Positions 6,771-14,644 of a stretch of 14,644 nucleotides of DNA are shown piece after piece (position 1 is the stretch's first letter; each line of letters starts with the position of its first letter). The stretch spans positions 112,524 to 127,167 of the forward strand of contig FN647857.1 in NCBI GenBank assembly GCA_000310025.1, given 5' to 3'. Position numbers and translations under genes: made by a program. Below the pieces are notes generated by a model. That model was not told where the DNA came from and did not search any database. It saw nothing but the letters and a program-made list of their open reading frames with translations. Origin of the DNA: Ectocarpus siliculosus. Its lineage: Eukaryota; Sar; Phaeophyceae; Ectocarpales; Ectocarpaceae.

Positions 6771-7845
6771 GCTCCTGCACCCCTCTTGTGTTTCTTGAAA
6801 ACTTTCAAGAGCTTCCAAGGCCGCAAAAAGGCGCTTTTCTTGCGAAGGCGGGTACATGGATGCAACGGGCGCGAGGAGAACACAAGGAGAGAGCATACAC
6901 TACACCAAAAGCACATCGCCCGTTAAGCGCAGTTGCCGTTACTCAACGCGTGCATGTACCGGTACACCCAAGTTGAATTGTCAAAGGTCCCGAGTGTACA
7001 AATAGCAAGTGCTTGTACATTGCGTTTTTGCAAGCTGCCACTCACAGAGGCAGAGTCGGTCGCAGCAGCGCTTTCCCCGGCCATGCGCCCCAACGTAACT
7101 CGAGAACACTCTACACAGAAGAAGGTCGACCGCTGGATTCACCAGCAAGTGTGTTTGCGTGCTGCTGATGGTGCTTTTCTCTGTTGCATAACGCGAGTCC
7201 TCATGAGGATGCACATGCGGGTTGGGCACCTCGAAACTCGAAACCCTTGTGTTTTCCTCGTTACTCCTGTGTACCCGGAGATGTTTTCTCGTCTTCTCAC
7301 GATGGCAATCGTCGACACTTTGACCTTACCCGCCGTGCGACAGACACCGCCACCCACTTGCAAGCGAGAAAAAACGACGAGCTAGCGTGAGTGCACAGGC
7401 TGGTTACCCCAAAGGAGCAACGCGTGCTGTTGAATGCGTGCTGCAACGTTGTACAGGAACATCGACCAACTGCGGTGAAACAGCAGTATTGTGCCGACAT
7501 CCTCGCGGCCGTACCCCATTACCATAGTTTCACCTGTTCTTCCGGCTCAGCACCTGGCCCGCGCCAAAGGCCACCACGAATCCAAGCATGCTGGAGCTCA
7601 TCCTTTTCCGAATTCTCTCCCCCTCCCTGCCTAGCACTCCACACGCTATGCTGTGTCTGCTCCCTGGCCTGCTCCCGGGTCATGACCAACGGGAGACCCC
7701 GCGCAATAAAATATTGATCAATAGATACCCACGACGGAAGAATAAGGATTTTCCGGTGCTCCTATGGTGCGATGCGGTGCGTGGATCTGCCGCATCACAC
7801 AGCCTGCACACGGCATAGCCCGACAAGTGACCCACAGCCTGCACC
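6771..7845 (+). other. Upstream region of CCT5; presumed promoter and 5' UTR
   Basis: This is 1,075 bases between the retrotransposon and the CCT5 start codon. It holds a palindromic hairpin TCTTGAAA-AC-TTTCAAGA (6793-6810) followed by a second imperfect stem near 6820-6846. A perfect 12-base palindrome TATTGATCAATA (7712-7723) lies in an A/T-rich patch about 130 bases before the start, and CACAGCCTGCAC is repeated (7798-7809, 7833-7844), the second copy touching the start codon. Open frames of 108 and 150 codons exist here but show no recognised protein, and another frame is as open, so I do not call them genes. Confidence 0.5.
7712..7723. promoter_or_regulatory. Perfect 12-base palindrome in A/T-rich patch, possible core promoter element
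   Basis: TATTGATCAATA lies 123 to 134 bases before the CCT5 start codon, the most A/T-rich point of an otherwise GC-rich upstream stretch, next to AATAAAATA. It could be a TATA-like or dimer-binding site. Position and symmetry are the only support. Confidence 0.25.
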
Positions 7846-7938
7846 ATGTCTATGATCTTCGATGAGTATGGGAGACCTTTTATTATCCTGCGGGAGCAAC
7901 AGGCACAGGCTAGGATACGCGGAAAAGAAGCGCAGAAG
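7846..7938 (+). CDS. CCT5: CCT5 exon 1
   Basis: Thirty-one codons from the ATG to GKEAQK, with donor AAG|GTGGGT. It encodes the N-terminal strand that in the ring projects toward the chamber and the conserved DEYGRPF. Confidence 0.95.
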
Positions 7939-9947
7939 GTGGGTGTTGCGTTTAGAGACGAGAACTTTTCAAAAATTAGCGGTCGATATCATCAGTTTTT
8001 TTTGGTTGGCAAGCAAGCGGCTGCTTGGTTTGTTTGTTCCTCTCTCCGCCCTGCCCGCCGTTCCCGGCAGCACAACGTAGCACGGGCACCCGAACCATGG
8101 CAACGCACCTTTGCGTCCTTGCGTTGCTCTTTCCTGTTGCCCTGAAAAAGCAAACCAATGATGGGCGTCAAATTTTCAACACTGCTCGCACAAAATCCGG
8201 AAGCAACCCCCCCCCCCCCCCCCCTTCTTCCTTAAAGCGGCAGCGAGGGAAATTCGGATCCCACATCCTCGAGGGGATGCGAAAGCCCGGGTCATTCCTG
8301 CCCTTGCTTGGGGGAAGGGTTGTCTCTACTAAAAAAAATTGAAGGGCCCCCCTTTTTTAGGGAGTTAAAAAAAAAGCCTTTGGGCGCACCACACCTTTGT
8401 CGAGGCGATTTTCTCGTGTTTTCCCGCCGATCTTGACTGGTGGTGTGCCCCTACTCTGCAACGCTACGACAATTATTTAGCAAAGAACAGCGTATTATAT
8501 ATGCATAGCTGCCAACTTGTACGAGCAGGCCTGCCCACCGAAAGGGGACCAAAGCCTAAACACACTGGCATTGGCATCTAGAAGGATCCTAGCAGCCGCA
8601 CAGGCAACGGAAGCAAAGGAACGGGGGCATGGTACAACAAAGTCTCCATATCAGCATCCCCCGCTCCCTCTCGCAAATGATACTGAACTGATCGGGGCTG
8701 GCCATGTAACAGGGTTAGCTCTATTCATAGTGTACATCATATCAACGACGGGCTCCACGGGGCTGTTTCTTCAGCTCCTCTCCCACCGCAACCGCCCGGT
8801 GCCGTGTTGACCCCCCTAAACACGGCGCGAAACGGAGCTCTGCCCTTCTACTGCTGTTGTAGATATTCAATTCTGAAATATTTTCCGCTTCCAGAGGCTC
8901 ATCTGCTACACAACCGCAACTACATAGTCTGCAGTACGGGTTGCCATGTACCACCAAAAAAAAATGGCACATCGTATATACCTGACACCCGATCGCTACT
9001 CTGCACTCAATCACACTGTAGCATTTTAAATCAACCTGTGGCGTTTGACCTTTCCGATATGTCGCGGGAATCGCTTACAACACCTTTCGGTGAATTCGAC
9101 CTTGATTCCAAGGTCTTTCCCCCAAGAATCCCTCGTGCGTGAGGCCCACGTCCTCGATGCTATCGCCCCCGCTCCAGGGAGCCAAGACGTACAGTAGACC
9201 CCATTCACGAAGCGTTTTTTGGGGCCAGACTTGCAAGGCAATGTTGAAATTCACGGAGCGGTAGGTGATTTCCCCAACCCAACGCACTACACCCGGCAGC
9301 ATGTTACCTAGTTTGTGTACGCCATGCATGGTACGCAGTGGGCACAGCTTTCGTCACCTTACGCAGGGCACCCTGGGCCGACAAGCCGGAGGACGCGTCC
9401 AGCATCGTCCGTATTTCCTTCCCCGCTCCGGGTTGTGGCATGACATCGTGCATGATTCGCCGGTATCTTCTGTATCTACTTCTCATGTCGTGACGTGGAA
9501 GTTACCACGCATGATCCTTTGCCATCACCCCCCCGGCAATGATCTGCTGATGGATACGGAGACATGGCCTGTATTTTGCTGCTGCTGCTGCTGCCGGTGG
9601 GTGAAGTTCGGCTTGTCAAACCTCTATCGCGCCGCCTAAACTGTGGCCTGAAATCGATTATTCCCCGACGCAGACAAACATCTTGGCGGCCCGAAGCGTG
9701 AGCAACATCCTCCGGTCCTCCCTGGGCCCCAAGGGGATGGATAAGATGCTCGTCAGCCCGGACGGCGACGTGACCATCAGCAACGACGGAGCCACCATCC
9801 TCGACAAGATGCAGGTCGAGCACCAGGTGTGTTGAGACCCGAGAAAGCGAGCGAGAAACAGAAGCAAAGAGAGGGAGAGAGACAGAGACAGAGACAGAGC
9901 GAGAAAGAGACACAGAAAGAGAGAGAAAAAGAGCGAGCGAGCGAGCG

Positions 9948-9997
<50 letters not shown>

Positions 9998-12900
9998 AGG
10001 GCAGGGTGGTGGATGTTGTTCTCGAAGCTTGGGGCAACGGTAAGGGTGACGTGGCTGCCAGAAGGTTCGCGAGGTTGCATCCTGGGTTGTCTCGTGAGGG
10101 ATGCAAAGTGCTCCCGCCCTTACGCAGGCCTCAAAAAAGTAATACATATAGCTTGCCACAATAGACAGCCACACGGCCCAGTCGATGAAAGGTTCATGGT
10201 CAACGCTTGTTTCTGGCCTGTGTCGCTCTGGAAAAACCATTGCGTGTTGGTGAACCCACTGCGCCACCCCGTATAACCGGCAAGTAGGTCTAAACTGCCC
10301 CCCTCCCTTCCCCCCCCCTCTCACCGGCCCTCTTCCTCACTATTCAGGTAGCGCGATTGCTGGTGGAGCTCTCTCAGTCACAAGACGATGAGATCGGGGA
10401 CGGAACTACTGGCGTGGTGGTAATGGCGGGGGCGTTGCTGGAGCAGGTAAGACATCCAACATGTGCCAGAGTGGAAGCTACGTGTCGAGGACGGAGCTAG
10501 GCGAGAGATTGAGAGAGAAAGGGAAAGGGGGGGGGGGGGGTGCTCATGTAGACGCACGCCGTAGTCGTTAGACCATTGACCTCGCATCCGTACAAGGCCG
10601 GGACGGAGCGGTATACCGGGTTTTCGCCGGCCCAGGCTACGTCTCACAGGGATGACCCGGAAGAAGAGAAGAGGTGGGGGTGGAAAAAAATGGCTCCTTG
10701 CCGGTGCTGTTTCACCCGGTAAACACCCTCTTTTCCCTCAAAAACAAACACCGCCCATTTTCCGTCCAAAAAATCCGCAACTTGTTTTTGTAAATGAACC
10801 AACTCTTCCCCTCCTCCTGGGACTATCGCTGTGTCCACATCACCCGGGCACGACGATTTTTTTCTTGGTAAACCCCCCCCGTGTGTGTGACCCTTGTGAC
10901 CATGGGAAGGGGGCGGTGAACCCTGCCCGGCCAAAACTGCTTCATTTGTAAAACGGGTGAGGACGTTGCTGCCCGCCCTGCTCTGCAAGGTGCTTGTCTT
11001 CGTGTGTGTGTGTTTCCGCCGCCCCATACACCTACCCCCCCCCCCCCCCCCGACAACAAGGAATATCTAACTTTTGTCTCGCTTCGATATGGTAATCCGA
11101 CAGGCGGAAAAACTGCTGGACAGGGGGATCCACCCCGTGCGCATAGGGGAAGGCTTCGACCGCGCGTGCCAGACTGCGGTGGAGCACTTGGAGAAGATCG
11201 CGGACGCCGTGGAATTCTCCAGGGACAACACCGAGGTTAGCTGATACCTGGTAGTATTCTACATTCAAAGCAAAAGTTCGGAGAAAATTCCCTCTCTCTC
11301 TGCCTTTGTAGATCCCAACACCGGGGTCAGTTAGACGAAAAAAACGTGGTAGATTCGAAGCAGCAGTTCGGAGAGTTGCCCTCTCCCTCTGCATGAGTAC
11401 ATTCCCCATCGTACTCTTTGCCCCCTGTACCCTCTCGTTGTCTCATGGTTGCACCTCTGTCAACGAACGCCCCTCTTGCAACGCGTGTGTGCGTGTGTAA
11501 TTCCAGCCGCTGGTGACGACCGCGATGACGACGCTGAGCTCCAAGATCATCAACGTCCACAAGCAGAAGATGGCCAAGATTGCCGTGGACGCGGTCATGG
11601 CTGTGGCTAACCTAGAGAGGAACGACGTCAACTTCGACATGATCAAGGTACAGACAGGTTGCTACCGCTGGCGTGTTGTTGTTTTTGTTGTTGTTGTTGT
11701 TTTTGTTGTGGTTGTTTGGTGGCACGCGCATCAAAACCGCCCCGACCCCTTTTGAAGTACCATACCTTCGTGCTATCCCGACCTGCACCAAGTACCCAAC
11801 CCTTTTTTCCGAGTTGGTTTGTTTTCCATCCATTTTCGGGGTACAGTATGTCGCGCGCTTCAAATCCGTTGTTGCTGTTACGCCTCATCCTGTCGTGATC
11901 TTACGATGGAATGACTCACGCCTTCTGACGACCATAAGCTGCCAAGCACCCTTTCAATTTTCTTCACTATGTGCGCTCCAACCTTCGATGTGTCAAGTAC
12001 TCGTGCGTGGGGGCCGTTATTCATGTACTGGTTTGATTGAACCTTGCCGTCTTTTTTGGGTGACGTTGATGTTTCTCTAATTTTTCCTCGACCGCCGAAA
12101 GGTTGACGGAAAACCGGGGGGCGAGCTGGGCGACACGGAACTGATCCACGGTATCGTCATCGACAAGGAGTTCTCTCACGCACAGGTGCACTTTTTTTTT
12201 TTAATCGTCTTGTTCATGTCGCATTTTCACCTCTATTTAGTAGTTCCGCAGGCGTGTTTTCTGCTATGGACATTTTTTTTTCGGCGTTATGTTCATGTCG
12301 CTTACGCACCGGTGCATTTTTGTGGTGGGAAGTTGTTTTTGGGCGTTTCATGTCGCGGATTCATCTCTATTTTATAGTTACGCACAGGGGCATTTTTGTT
12401 GTGGGAATTCTTTTTTCCGGCGTTGTGTCCGTGTCGCGTTGTCAGCTCTAGTTTCGGCGGTTCTTGCGGTACGTGTAGTTGTTTTGTCTCCCGCCATATT
12501 TGTCCTTGGCTTCGTGGGTGGGTGGAGAAGAAAAGGGAGATCGGCTGAAAGGGTGAAGGTACATGGTGCTCCCGTAAGAGTTTTTTGAGATTTTCGCAAA
12601 AGGATATTTCCCAGGATGTTGTCAACGCATTGCTGCTTAGGAACGCCCAAATTTCTGGAGAATCGTCTCTCTGTGCCCCAGGAGGGATATCCTTGTTCCA
12701 CCACTGAAGTGAGAGTGTGATGTTTTTTGGTTCTTTTGACTGTGCTACTGCTTCTGCTGACGCTGCTGTGGACCTACAGTAGTTTCCTTAATTAACTAAA
12801 GCTGGAATATGATGGTTTTTCTGTATTCTGCTGGCTGCTGCTGCTGCAGCTGCAGGTGCTTTGGAACTATGTTCCATAACTCGATTAGGAATTGGATGAT

Positions 12901-14514
12901 TTTGTTCTTTTGGTGTGCTACCGCTGCTGCTGCTGCTGCTGCTGTTGCGATTCATTCCTACATCAATTCCCGTTCCGCGTCGTGTCGCCAACCCACAACA
13001 GATGCCCAAGGTCGTGAAGGACGCGAAGCTGTGCCTCCTGACGTGTCCCTTCGAGCCGCCCAAGCCGAAGACGAAGCACAAGCTGGACATCACATCTAAG
13101 GACGCCTACGAGAAGCTGTTCGAGCGGGAACAGAAGTACTTCGCGGACATGGTGCAGCAGTGCAAGGACGTGGGAACCAACCTGGTGAGGTCAAGGAGTA
13201 GGGGAAGGGGTTGTTGAATAGACACCAATTTGGAGGAGCGGGTTGTTGAAATCACGAAAAGGAGGACGTGGGAACCGACCTGTTGAGAGGGGAGCATGGG
13301 GTTGTGTCGAAAATACGACAATAGAAGAGAGGAAGAGAGTGGACCGGCCTCGGTGACACTGCACCTAGACGCCGTACGGATACCCTGTATGTACACCGAA
13401 GGTGCATCCATCCTGATCATCTTGCCACGATTTTTCGCGCGCTTGTATATAGCACATGGAATTTTTTCTTTCATCGGTTTTGATGAGCGCTCACACACGC
13501 CGCACTATCTGCCGGCTCCCAATCTGTGGGCGGATGTTTTTGGTGAAAGGAGAAATTGCGGGCGATTTTCGCGACAGTTAATCTTCTCCTCAGATAGCAT
13601 GGTAGGATCAAACAGTCATTGGCATCACGTCCCGCGGCTGCTGTACAAATGTATCCACTCCCTCTCTTTCTTCGAAGGTCTTGGCGTCTGATGCAATATT
13701 CATATAGGGGCTTTAACTATCCCATATGAACTCTATGCCACAATATTGTCTGTGGCATTCCATGCATTGACGTCTTGTCCAATCGCGTCACAACATCACA
13801 ACAATGGTCAATCACGACAGGTGATCTGCCAGTGGGGCTTCGATGACGAAGCGAACCACTTGCTGCTCCAGAACCAACTGCCGGCCGTACGGTGGGTCGG
13901 GGGGGTGGAGCTGGAGCTCATCGCGATCGCCACGGGAGCTCGTATCGTGCCCCGATTCAGGTGTGATTTTAACTTTTTTTTCTTTTTTCGAACTTGTCTT
14001 TGTTGCTCACTCATTGTTGTCGTTGGTCATTGTTGTCGTTAATGTTGTTTATTGTTGCTGCGCGTGCAGCTTCTGTTGTTGTGCGCGGCGGTAGCGGAGG
14101 TGGCGGCGCAGTAGGTTCTCTCGTAAGGCAACTCTCGCGCGTATGCATTGCGATGTGTTAAGGGTGACCCTAGTGTGTCAACCGCTTCATAGCTGCTGCA
14201 GTGCGTCGGTTTTCTCTCGCTCTTGTGTTCCGACTGGCGTATATCTTCAGTACCCGGATGTCTCTACCCCCCCCCCGCTCCAAGCCCATCCCCCCCCCCC
14301 CCCGCTCCACCTTCCTCTGCTGCTGTTGCTTGCCCGCTTTCCTTGTTGTATTCTTCCTCCTTGCTTGTGTTTCAGCGAGCTGACGGGAGAGAAGCTGGGG
14401 AAGGCCGGCGCGGTCCGCGAGGTGTCCTTCGGCACCACCAAGGACCGCATGCTGGTCATCGAGGACTGCTCCAACTCGTCGGCGGTGACGGTGCTCGTGC
14501 GGGGGGGCAACAAG
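7846..14514 (+). CDS. CCT5: T-complex protein 1 subunit epsilon (chaperonin CCT/TRiC subunit 5), 3' end missing
   Basis: One of eight subunits of the cytosolic ATP-driven CCT ring that folds actin, tubulin and other proteins. Nine exons join into 388 residues with no gap against the ~540-residue family; about 150 C-terminal residues are off the window. The N-terminus [11 protein letters not shown] is diagnostic of epsilon. Equatorial ATP-site motifs follow: [12 protein letters not shown] (residues 45-56), NDGATIL (68-74) and [11 protein letters not shown] (94-104), matching the three TCP-1 signatures. The apical domain carries [30 protein letters not shown] and LPAVRWVGG, all epsilon-specific. 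Reading ends at VRGGNK, just before the hydrolytic Asp segment. The ATG at 7846 (context CACCATGT) gives the family's usual start; a second Met is codon 3. Introns 1-7 and 9 are phase 0 and intron 8 is phase 2. Confidence 0.97.
7939..9673 (+). other. CCT5 intron 1
   Basis: The longest intron (1,735 bases, GT-AG, acceptor CGCAG). It contains an 18-C run (8207-8224), a GGGCCCCCCTTTTTTAGGG patch (8344-8362) and an imperfect inverted repeat GCGCACCACAC/GGTGGTGTGC around 8382-8450. Minus-strand frames near 9026-9329 are open for 70-84 codons but were not recognised. I see no independent gene in it. Confidence 0.85.
8207..8224. repeat. 18-base poly-C run in CCT5 intron 1
   Basis: An uninterrupted C run 268 bases into intron 1, on the coding strand. 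Confidence 0.85.
9674..9826 (+). CDS. CCT5: CCT5 exon 2 (ATP-site motifs LGPKG and NDGATIL)
   Basis: Fifty-one codons, TNILAARSV through DKMQVEHQ, bounded by CGCAG| and CAG|GTGTGT. It carries the phosphate-binding LGPKG and the NDGATIL segment of the equatorial domain. Confidence 0.97.
9837..9995 (+). repeat. Purine-rich GA/GAGC microsatellite in CCT5 intron 2
   Basis: About 160 bases of nearly pure purine on the coding strand, starting ten bases after the intron 2 donor. It runs from mixed GAGA/CAGAGA text into (GAGC)n near 9931-9951 and (GA)n to 9995. Intron 2 is 9827-10347 (521 bases); the rest of it shows nothing notable. Confidence 0.9.
10348..10446 (+). CDS. CCT5: CCT5 exon 3 (GDGTTG nucleotide-binding motif)
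   Basis: Thirty-three codons, VARLLVELS through AGALLEQ, bounded by TTCAG| and CAG|GTAAGA. It contains [11 protein letters not shown], whose Asp coordinates the nucleotide-bound magnesium in group II chaperonins. Confidence 0.97.
10447..11103 (+). other. CCT5 intron 3 with poly-G and poly-C runs
   Basis: 657 bases. A 14-G run (10527-10540) follows a GA-rich patch, and a 17-C run (11035-11051) lies 52 bases before the acceptor CGACAG, followed by a C/T-rich stretch. The opposed G and C runs, 494 bases apart, could pair in the transcript. No gene was seen. Confidence 0.8.
11104..11235 (+). CDS. CCT5: CCT5 exon 4
   Basis: Forty-four codons, [14 protein letters not shown] through SRDNTE, bounded by ACAG| and [17 protein letters not shown] is strongly conserved across CCT subunits. 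Confidence 0.97.
11225..11397 (+). repeat. Tandem duplication spanning the exon 4 / intron 4 junction
   Basis: Exon end plus donor CAACACCGAG|GTTAGC (11226-11241) recurs 90 bases later as CAACACCGGG|GTCAGT (11316-11331). Both copies continue with GGTAG.ATTC.AAGCA..AGTTCGGAGA and CCCTCTC.CTCTGC. The second copy keeps a GT donor. Using it would add 90 bases with a TGA at the third codon (11242-11244). The copies fill most of the 271-base intron 4. Confidence 0.8.
11507..11647 (+). CDS. CCT5: CCT5 exon 5
   Basis: Forty-seven codons, [15 protein letters not shown] through NFDMIK, bounded by TTCCAG| and AAG|GTACAG. It corresponds to the intermediate domain (family: TAKTTLGSK, AVLTVADMERRDV). Confidence 0.97.
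11648..12101 (+). other. CCT5 intron 5 with GTT microsatellite
   Basis: 454 bases. A GTT-rich tract covers about 11675-11725. The remainder is T-rich with no recognisable content. The acceptor is GAAAG|GTT. Confidence 0.8.
12102..12185 (+). CDS. CCT5: CCT5 exon 6
   Basis: Twenty-eight codons, [14 protein letters not shown] through DKEFSHAQ, ending CAG|GTGCAC. It is the family's VEGK.GG...DT.LI.G...DK.FSHPQ segment entering the apical domain. Confidence 0.97.
12178..12470 (+). repeat. Degenerate minisatellite of the exon 6 donor region
   Basis: The exon end plus donor ACGCACAG|GTGCAC (12178-12191) recurs as ACGCACCGGTGCAT (12304-12317) and ACGCACAGGGGCAT (12380-12393), with a weaker copy TTCCGCAGGCGTGT near 12244. 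Between them lie T runs, a GGCGTT(A)TGTTCATGTCGC block and CTCTATTT(A)TAGTT. The 12304 copy keeps GT. The interval 12186-12311 is 126 bases with no in-frame stop, so using that donor would insert 42 residues in frame. Confidence 0.8.
12718..12990 (+). repeat. Three-copy ~88-base tandem repeat containing CTG runs
   Basis: Units begin TGATGTTTTTTGG (about 12719), TGATGGTTTTTCT (about 12809) and TGATGATTTTGTT (about 12896). Each is followed by a T-rich stretch, a CTG/GCT run (longest near 12922-12946) and a TGGA(A/C)CTA-like or T-rich tail. The array lies in the second half of intron 6 (12186-13001). Confidence 0.65.
13002..13184 (+). CDS. CCT5: CCT5 exon 7 (apical domain)
   Basis: Sixty-one codons, [19 protein letters not shown] through CKDVGTNL, bounded by CAACAG| and CTG|GTGAGG. 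It holds [14 protein letters not shown], a hallmark of the epsilon subunit. Confidence 0.98.
13165..13322 (+). repeat. Tandem duplication spanning the exon 7 / intron 7 junction
   Basis: Exon end GGACGTGGGAACC (from 13166) plus donor CTG|GTGAGG recurs 98 bases later at 13264 as GGACGTGGGAACC..CCTG|TTGAGAGG. There the donor GT has become TT. Both copies continue through GGGG...GGGGTTGT and end near GACA(CC)AAT. A partial inner copy of the GGGTTGTTGAA part lies at about 13230-13262. The rest of intron 7 (13185-13820) shows nothing notable. Confidence 0.85.
13821..13960 (+). CDS. CCT5: CCT5 exon 8 (apical domain, epsilon signature)
   Basis: Forty-six codons plus two bases, [15 protein letters not shown] through ARIVPRF, then AG completing Ser with C of exon 9. 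Acceptor ACGACAG|, donor CAG|GTGTGA. This is the most conserved stretch of the gene (human [17 protein letters not shown]). Confidence 0.98.
13961..14375 (+). other. CCT5 intron 8
   Basis: 415 bases, the only phase-2 intron seen. It contains a TTGTTGTCGTT-rich patch (about 13999-14060) and C runs at 14271-14278 and 14290-14303, then a C/T-rich tract running into acceptor TTTCAG. Confidence 0.85.
14290..14303. repeat. 14-base poly-C run in CCT5 intron 8
   Basis: Lies 72 bases before the exon 9 acceptor, as part of a long pyrimidine tract. Confidence 0.8.
14376..14514 (+). CDS. CCT5: CCT5 exon 9
   Basis: One base completing Ser, then 46 codons from [11 protein letters not shown] through [14 protein letters not shown] to VRGGNK. 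Acceptor TTTCAG|, donor AAG|GTGCGG. In the family the next residues begin the return to the intermediate domain with the catalytic Asp. That exon is beyond 14644, since nothing like it occurs in 14515-14644. Confidence 0.97.
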
Positions 14515-14644
14515 GTGCGGTCGGTATCTGCTCTGCTGTACCATCGTCGCGTGGCCGGGTGGCGGTGGTGGTGTCGATTGGTTTGTTTTGTTAGGTGTTG
14601 TACGCCTTTGGGTGTTGTAGGCCGACCTTGGATTTTTTTTTGCA

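Noticed and set aside
6793-6811. Heat-shock-element-like TTCTTGAA...TTCAAGA upstream of CCT5
   Set aside because: Spacing between GAA and TTC units is not the canonical two bases, and it lies over 1 kb from the start codon; recorded only as a palindrome.
6933-7717. Two long plus-strand open frames (150 and 108 codons) upstream of CCT5
   Set aside because: No conserved motif; overlapping frames on both strands are equally open; composition and the absence of splice context fit intergenic DNA.
9026-9329. Minus-strand open frames inside CCT5 intron 1 (71-84 codons)
   Set aside because: Protein-like in places but not recognised, with no start or splice signals and frame changes needed to extend. 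A decayed gene fragment remains possible.
9476-10324. 282-codon minus-strand open frame
   Set aside because: Antisense shadow of CCT5 exon 2 plus the GA microsatellite, which reads as Ser-Leu repeats.
10541-10640. Possible tRNA-like fold in CCT5 intron 3
   Set aside because: No B-box GGTTCGAATCC-type sequence or consistent acceptor stem.

Overview
The window is eukaryotic nuclear DNA. It holds parts of two intron-rich protein genes, a complete LTR retrotransposon between them, and much simple and low-copy repeat sequence. Spliceosomal GT-AG introns of about 270 to 1,700 bases, GC-rich exons, C or G homopolymer runs of 14 to 23 bases, and GTT/CTG microsatellites together suggest a large-genome stramenopile such as a brown alga (Ectocarpus-like). 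That lineage is an inference from style, not a match I could test.

Left edge, minus strand (about 226-1234): two exons of an FAD-dependent glycerol-3-phosphate dehydrogenase (GPD2/GUT2/SDP6 family). They join exactly in phase across an 844-base intron and encode the N-terminal FAD-binding Rossmann fold. The rest of the protein lies off the left end. The amino-terminal exon(s) should lie at higher coordinates but could not be fixed. From 1235 to 3626 there is no gene I can call. This stretch holds a 270-base foldback, two CA microsatellites with duplicated flanks, a GTT/GCT tract and a cluster of CCCTCTTAT motifs.

Middle (3627-6770): a structurally complete LTR retrotransposon. It has two 300-base LTRs (TGTTAG...CCAACA) that differ at one base, a 5-base target duplication AAGGT on both sides, and a purine tract before the 3' LTR. 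The 2.5-kb interior shows no gag or pol, so it is a young non-autonomous element. It sits between the two divergently oriented genes, about 1.1 kb upstream of the right-hand gene's start codon.

Right half, plus strand (7846 to beyond 14644): nine exons of the epsilon subunit of the cytosolic chaperonin CCT/TRiC (CCT5), 388 residues from the start codon into the end of the apical domain. The last ~150 residues are off the window. Seven of the nine introns hold no gene-like content beyond simple repeats. The exceptional pattern is that introns 4, 6 and 7 each carry degenerate tandem copies of their own upstream exon end plus 5' splice site. The copied donors range from intact GT to destroyed.

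The two genes have unrelated roles (mitochondrial glycerol-phosphate oxidation and cytosolic protein folding). Nothing suggests they act together beyond being divergent neighbours. No tRNA, rRNA, CRISPR array or bacterial-type feature was seen.
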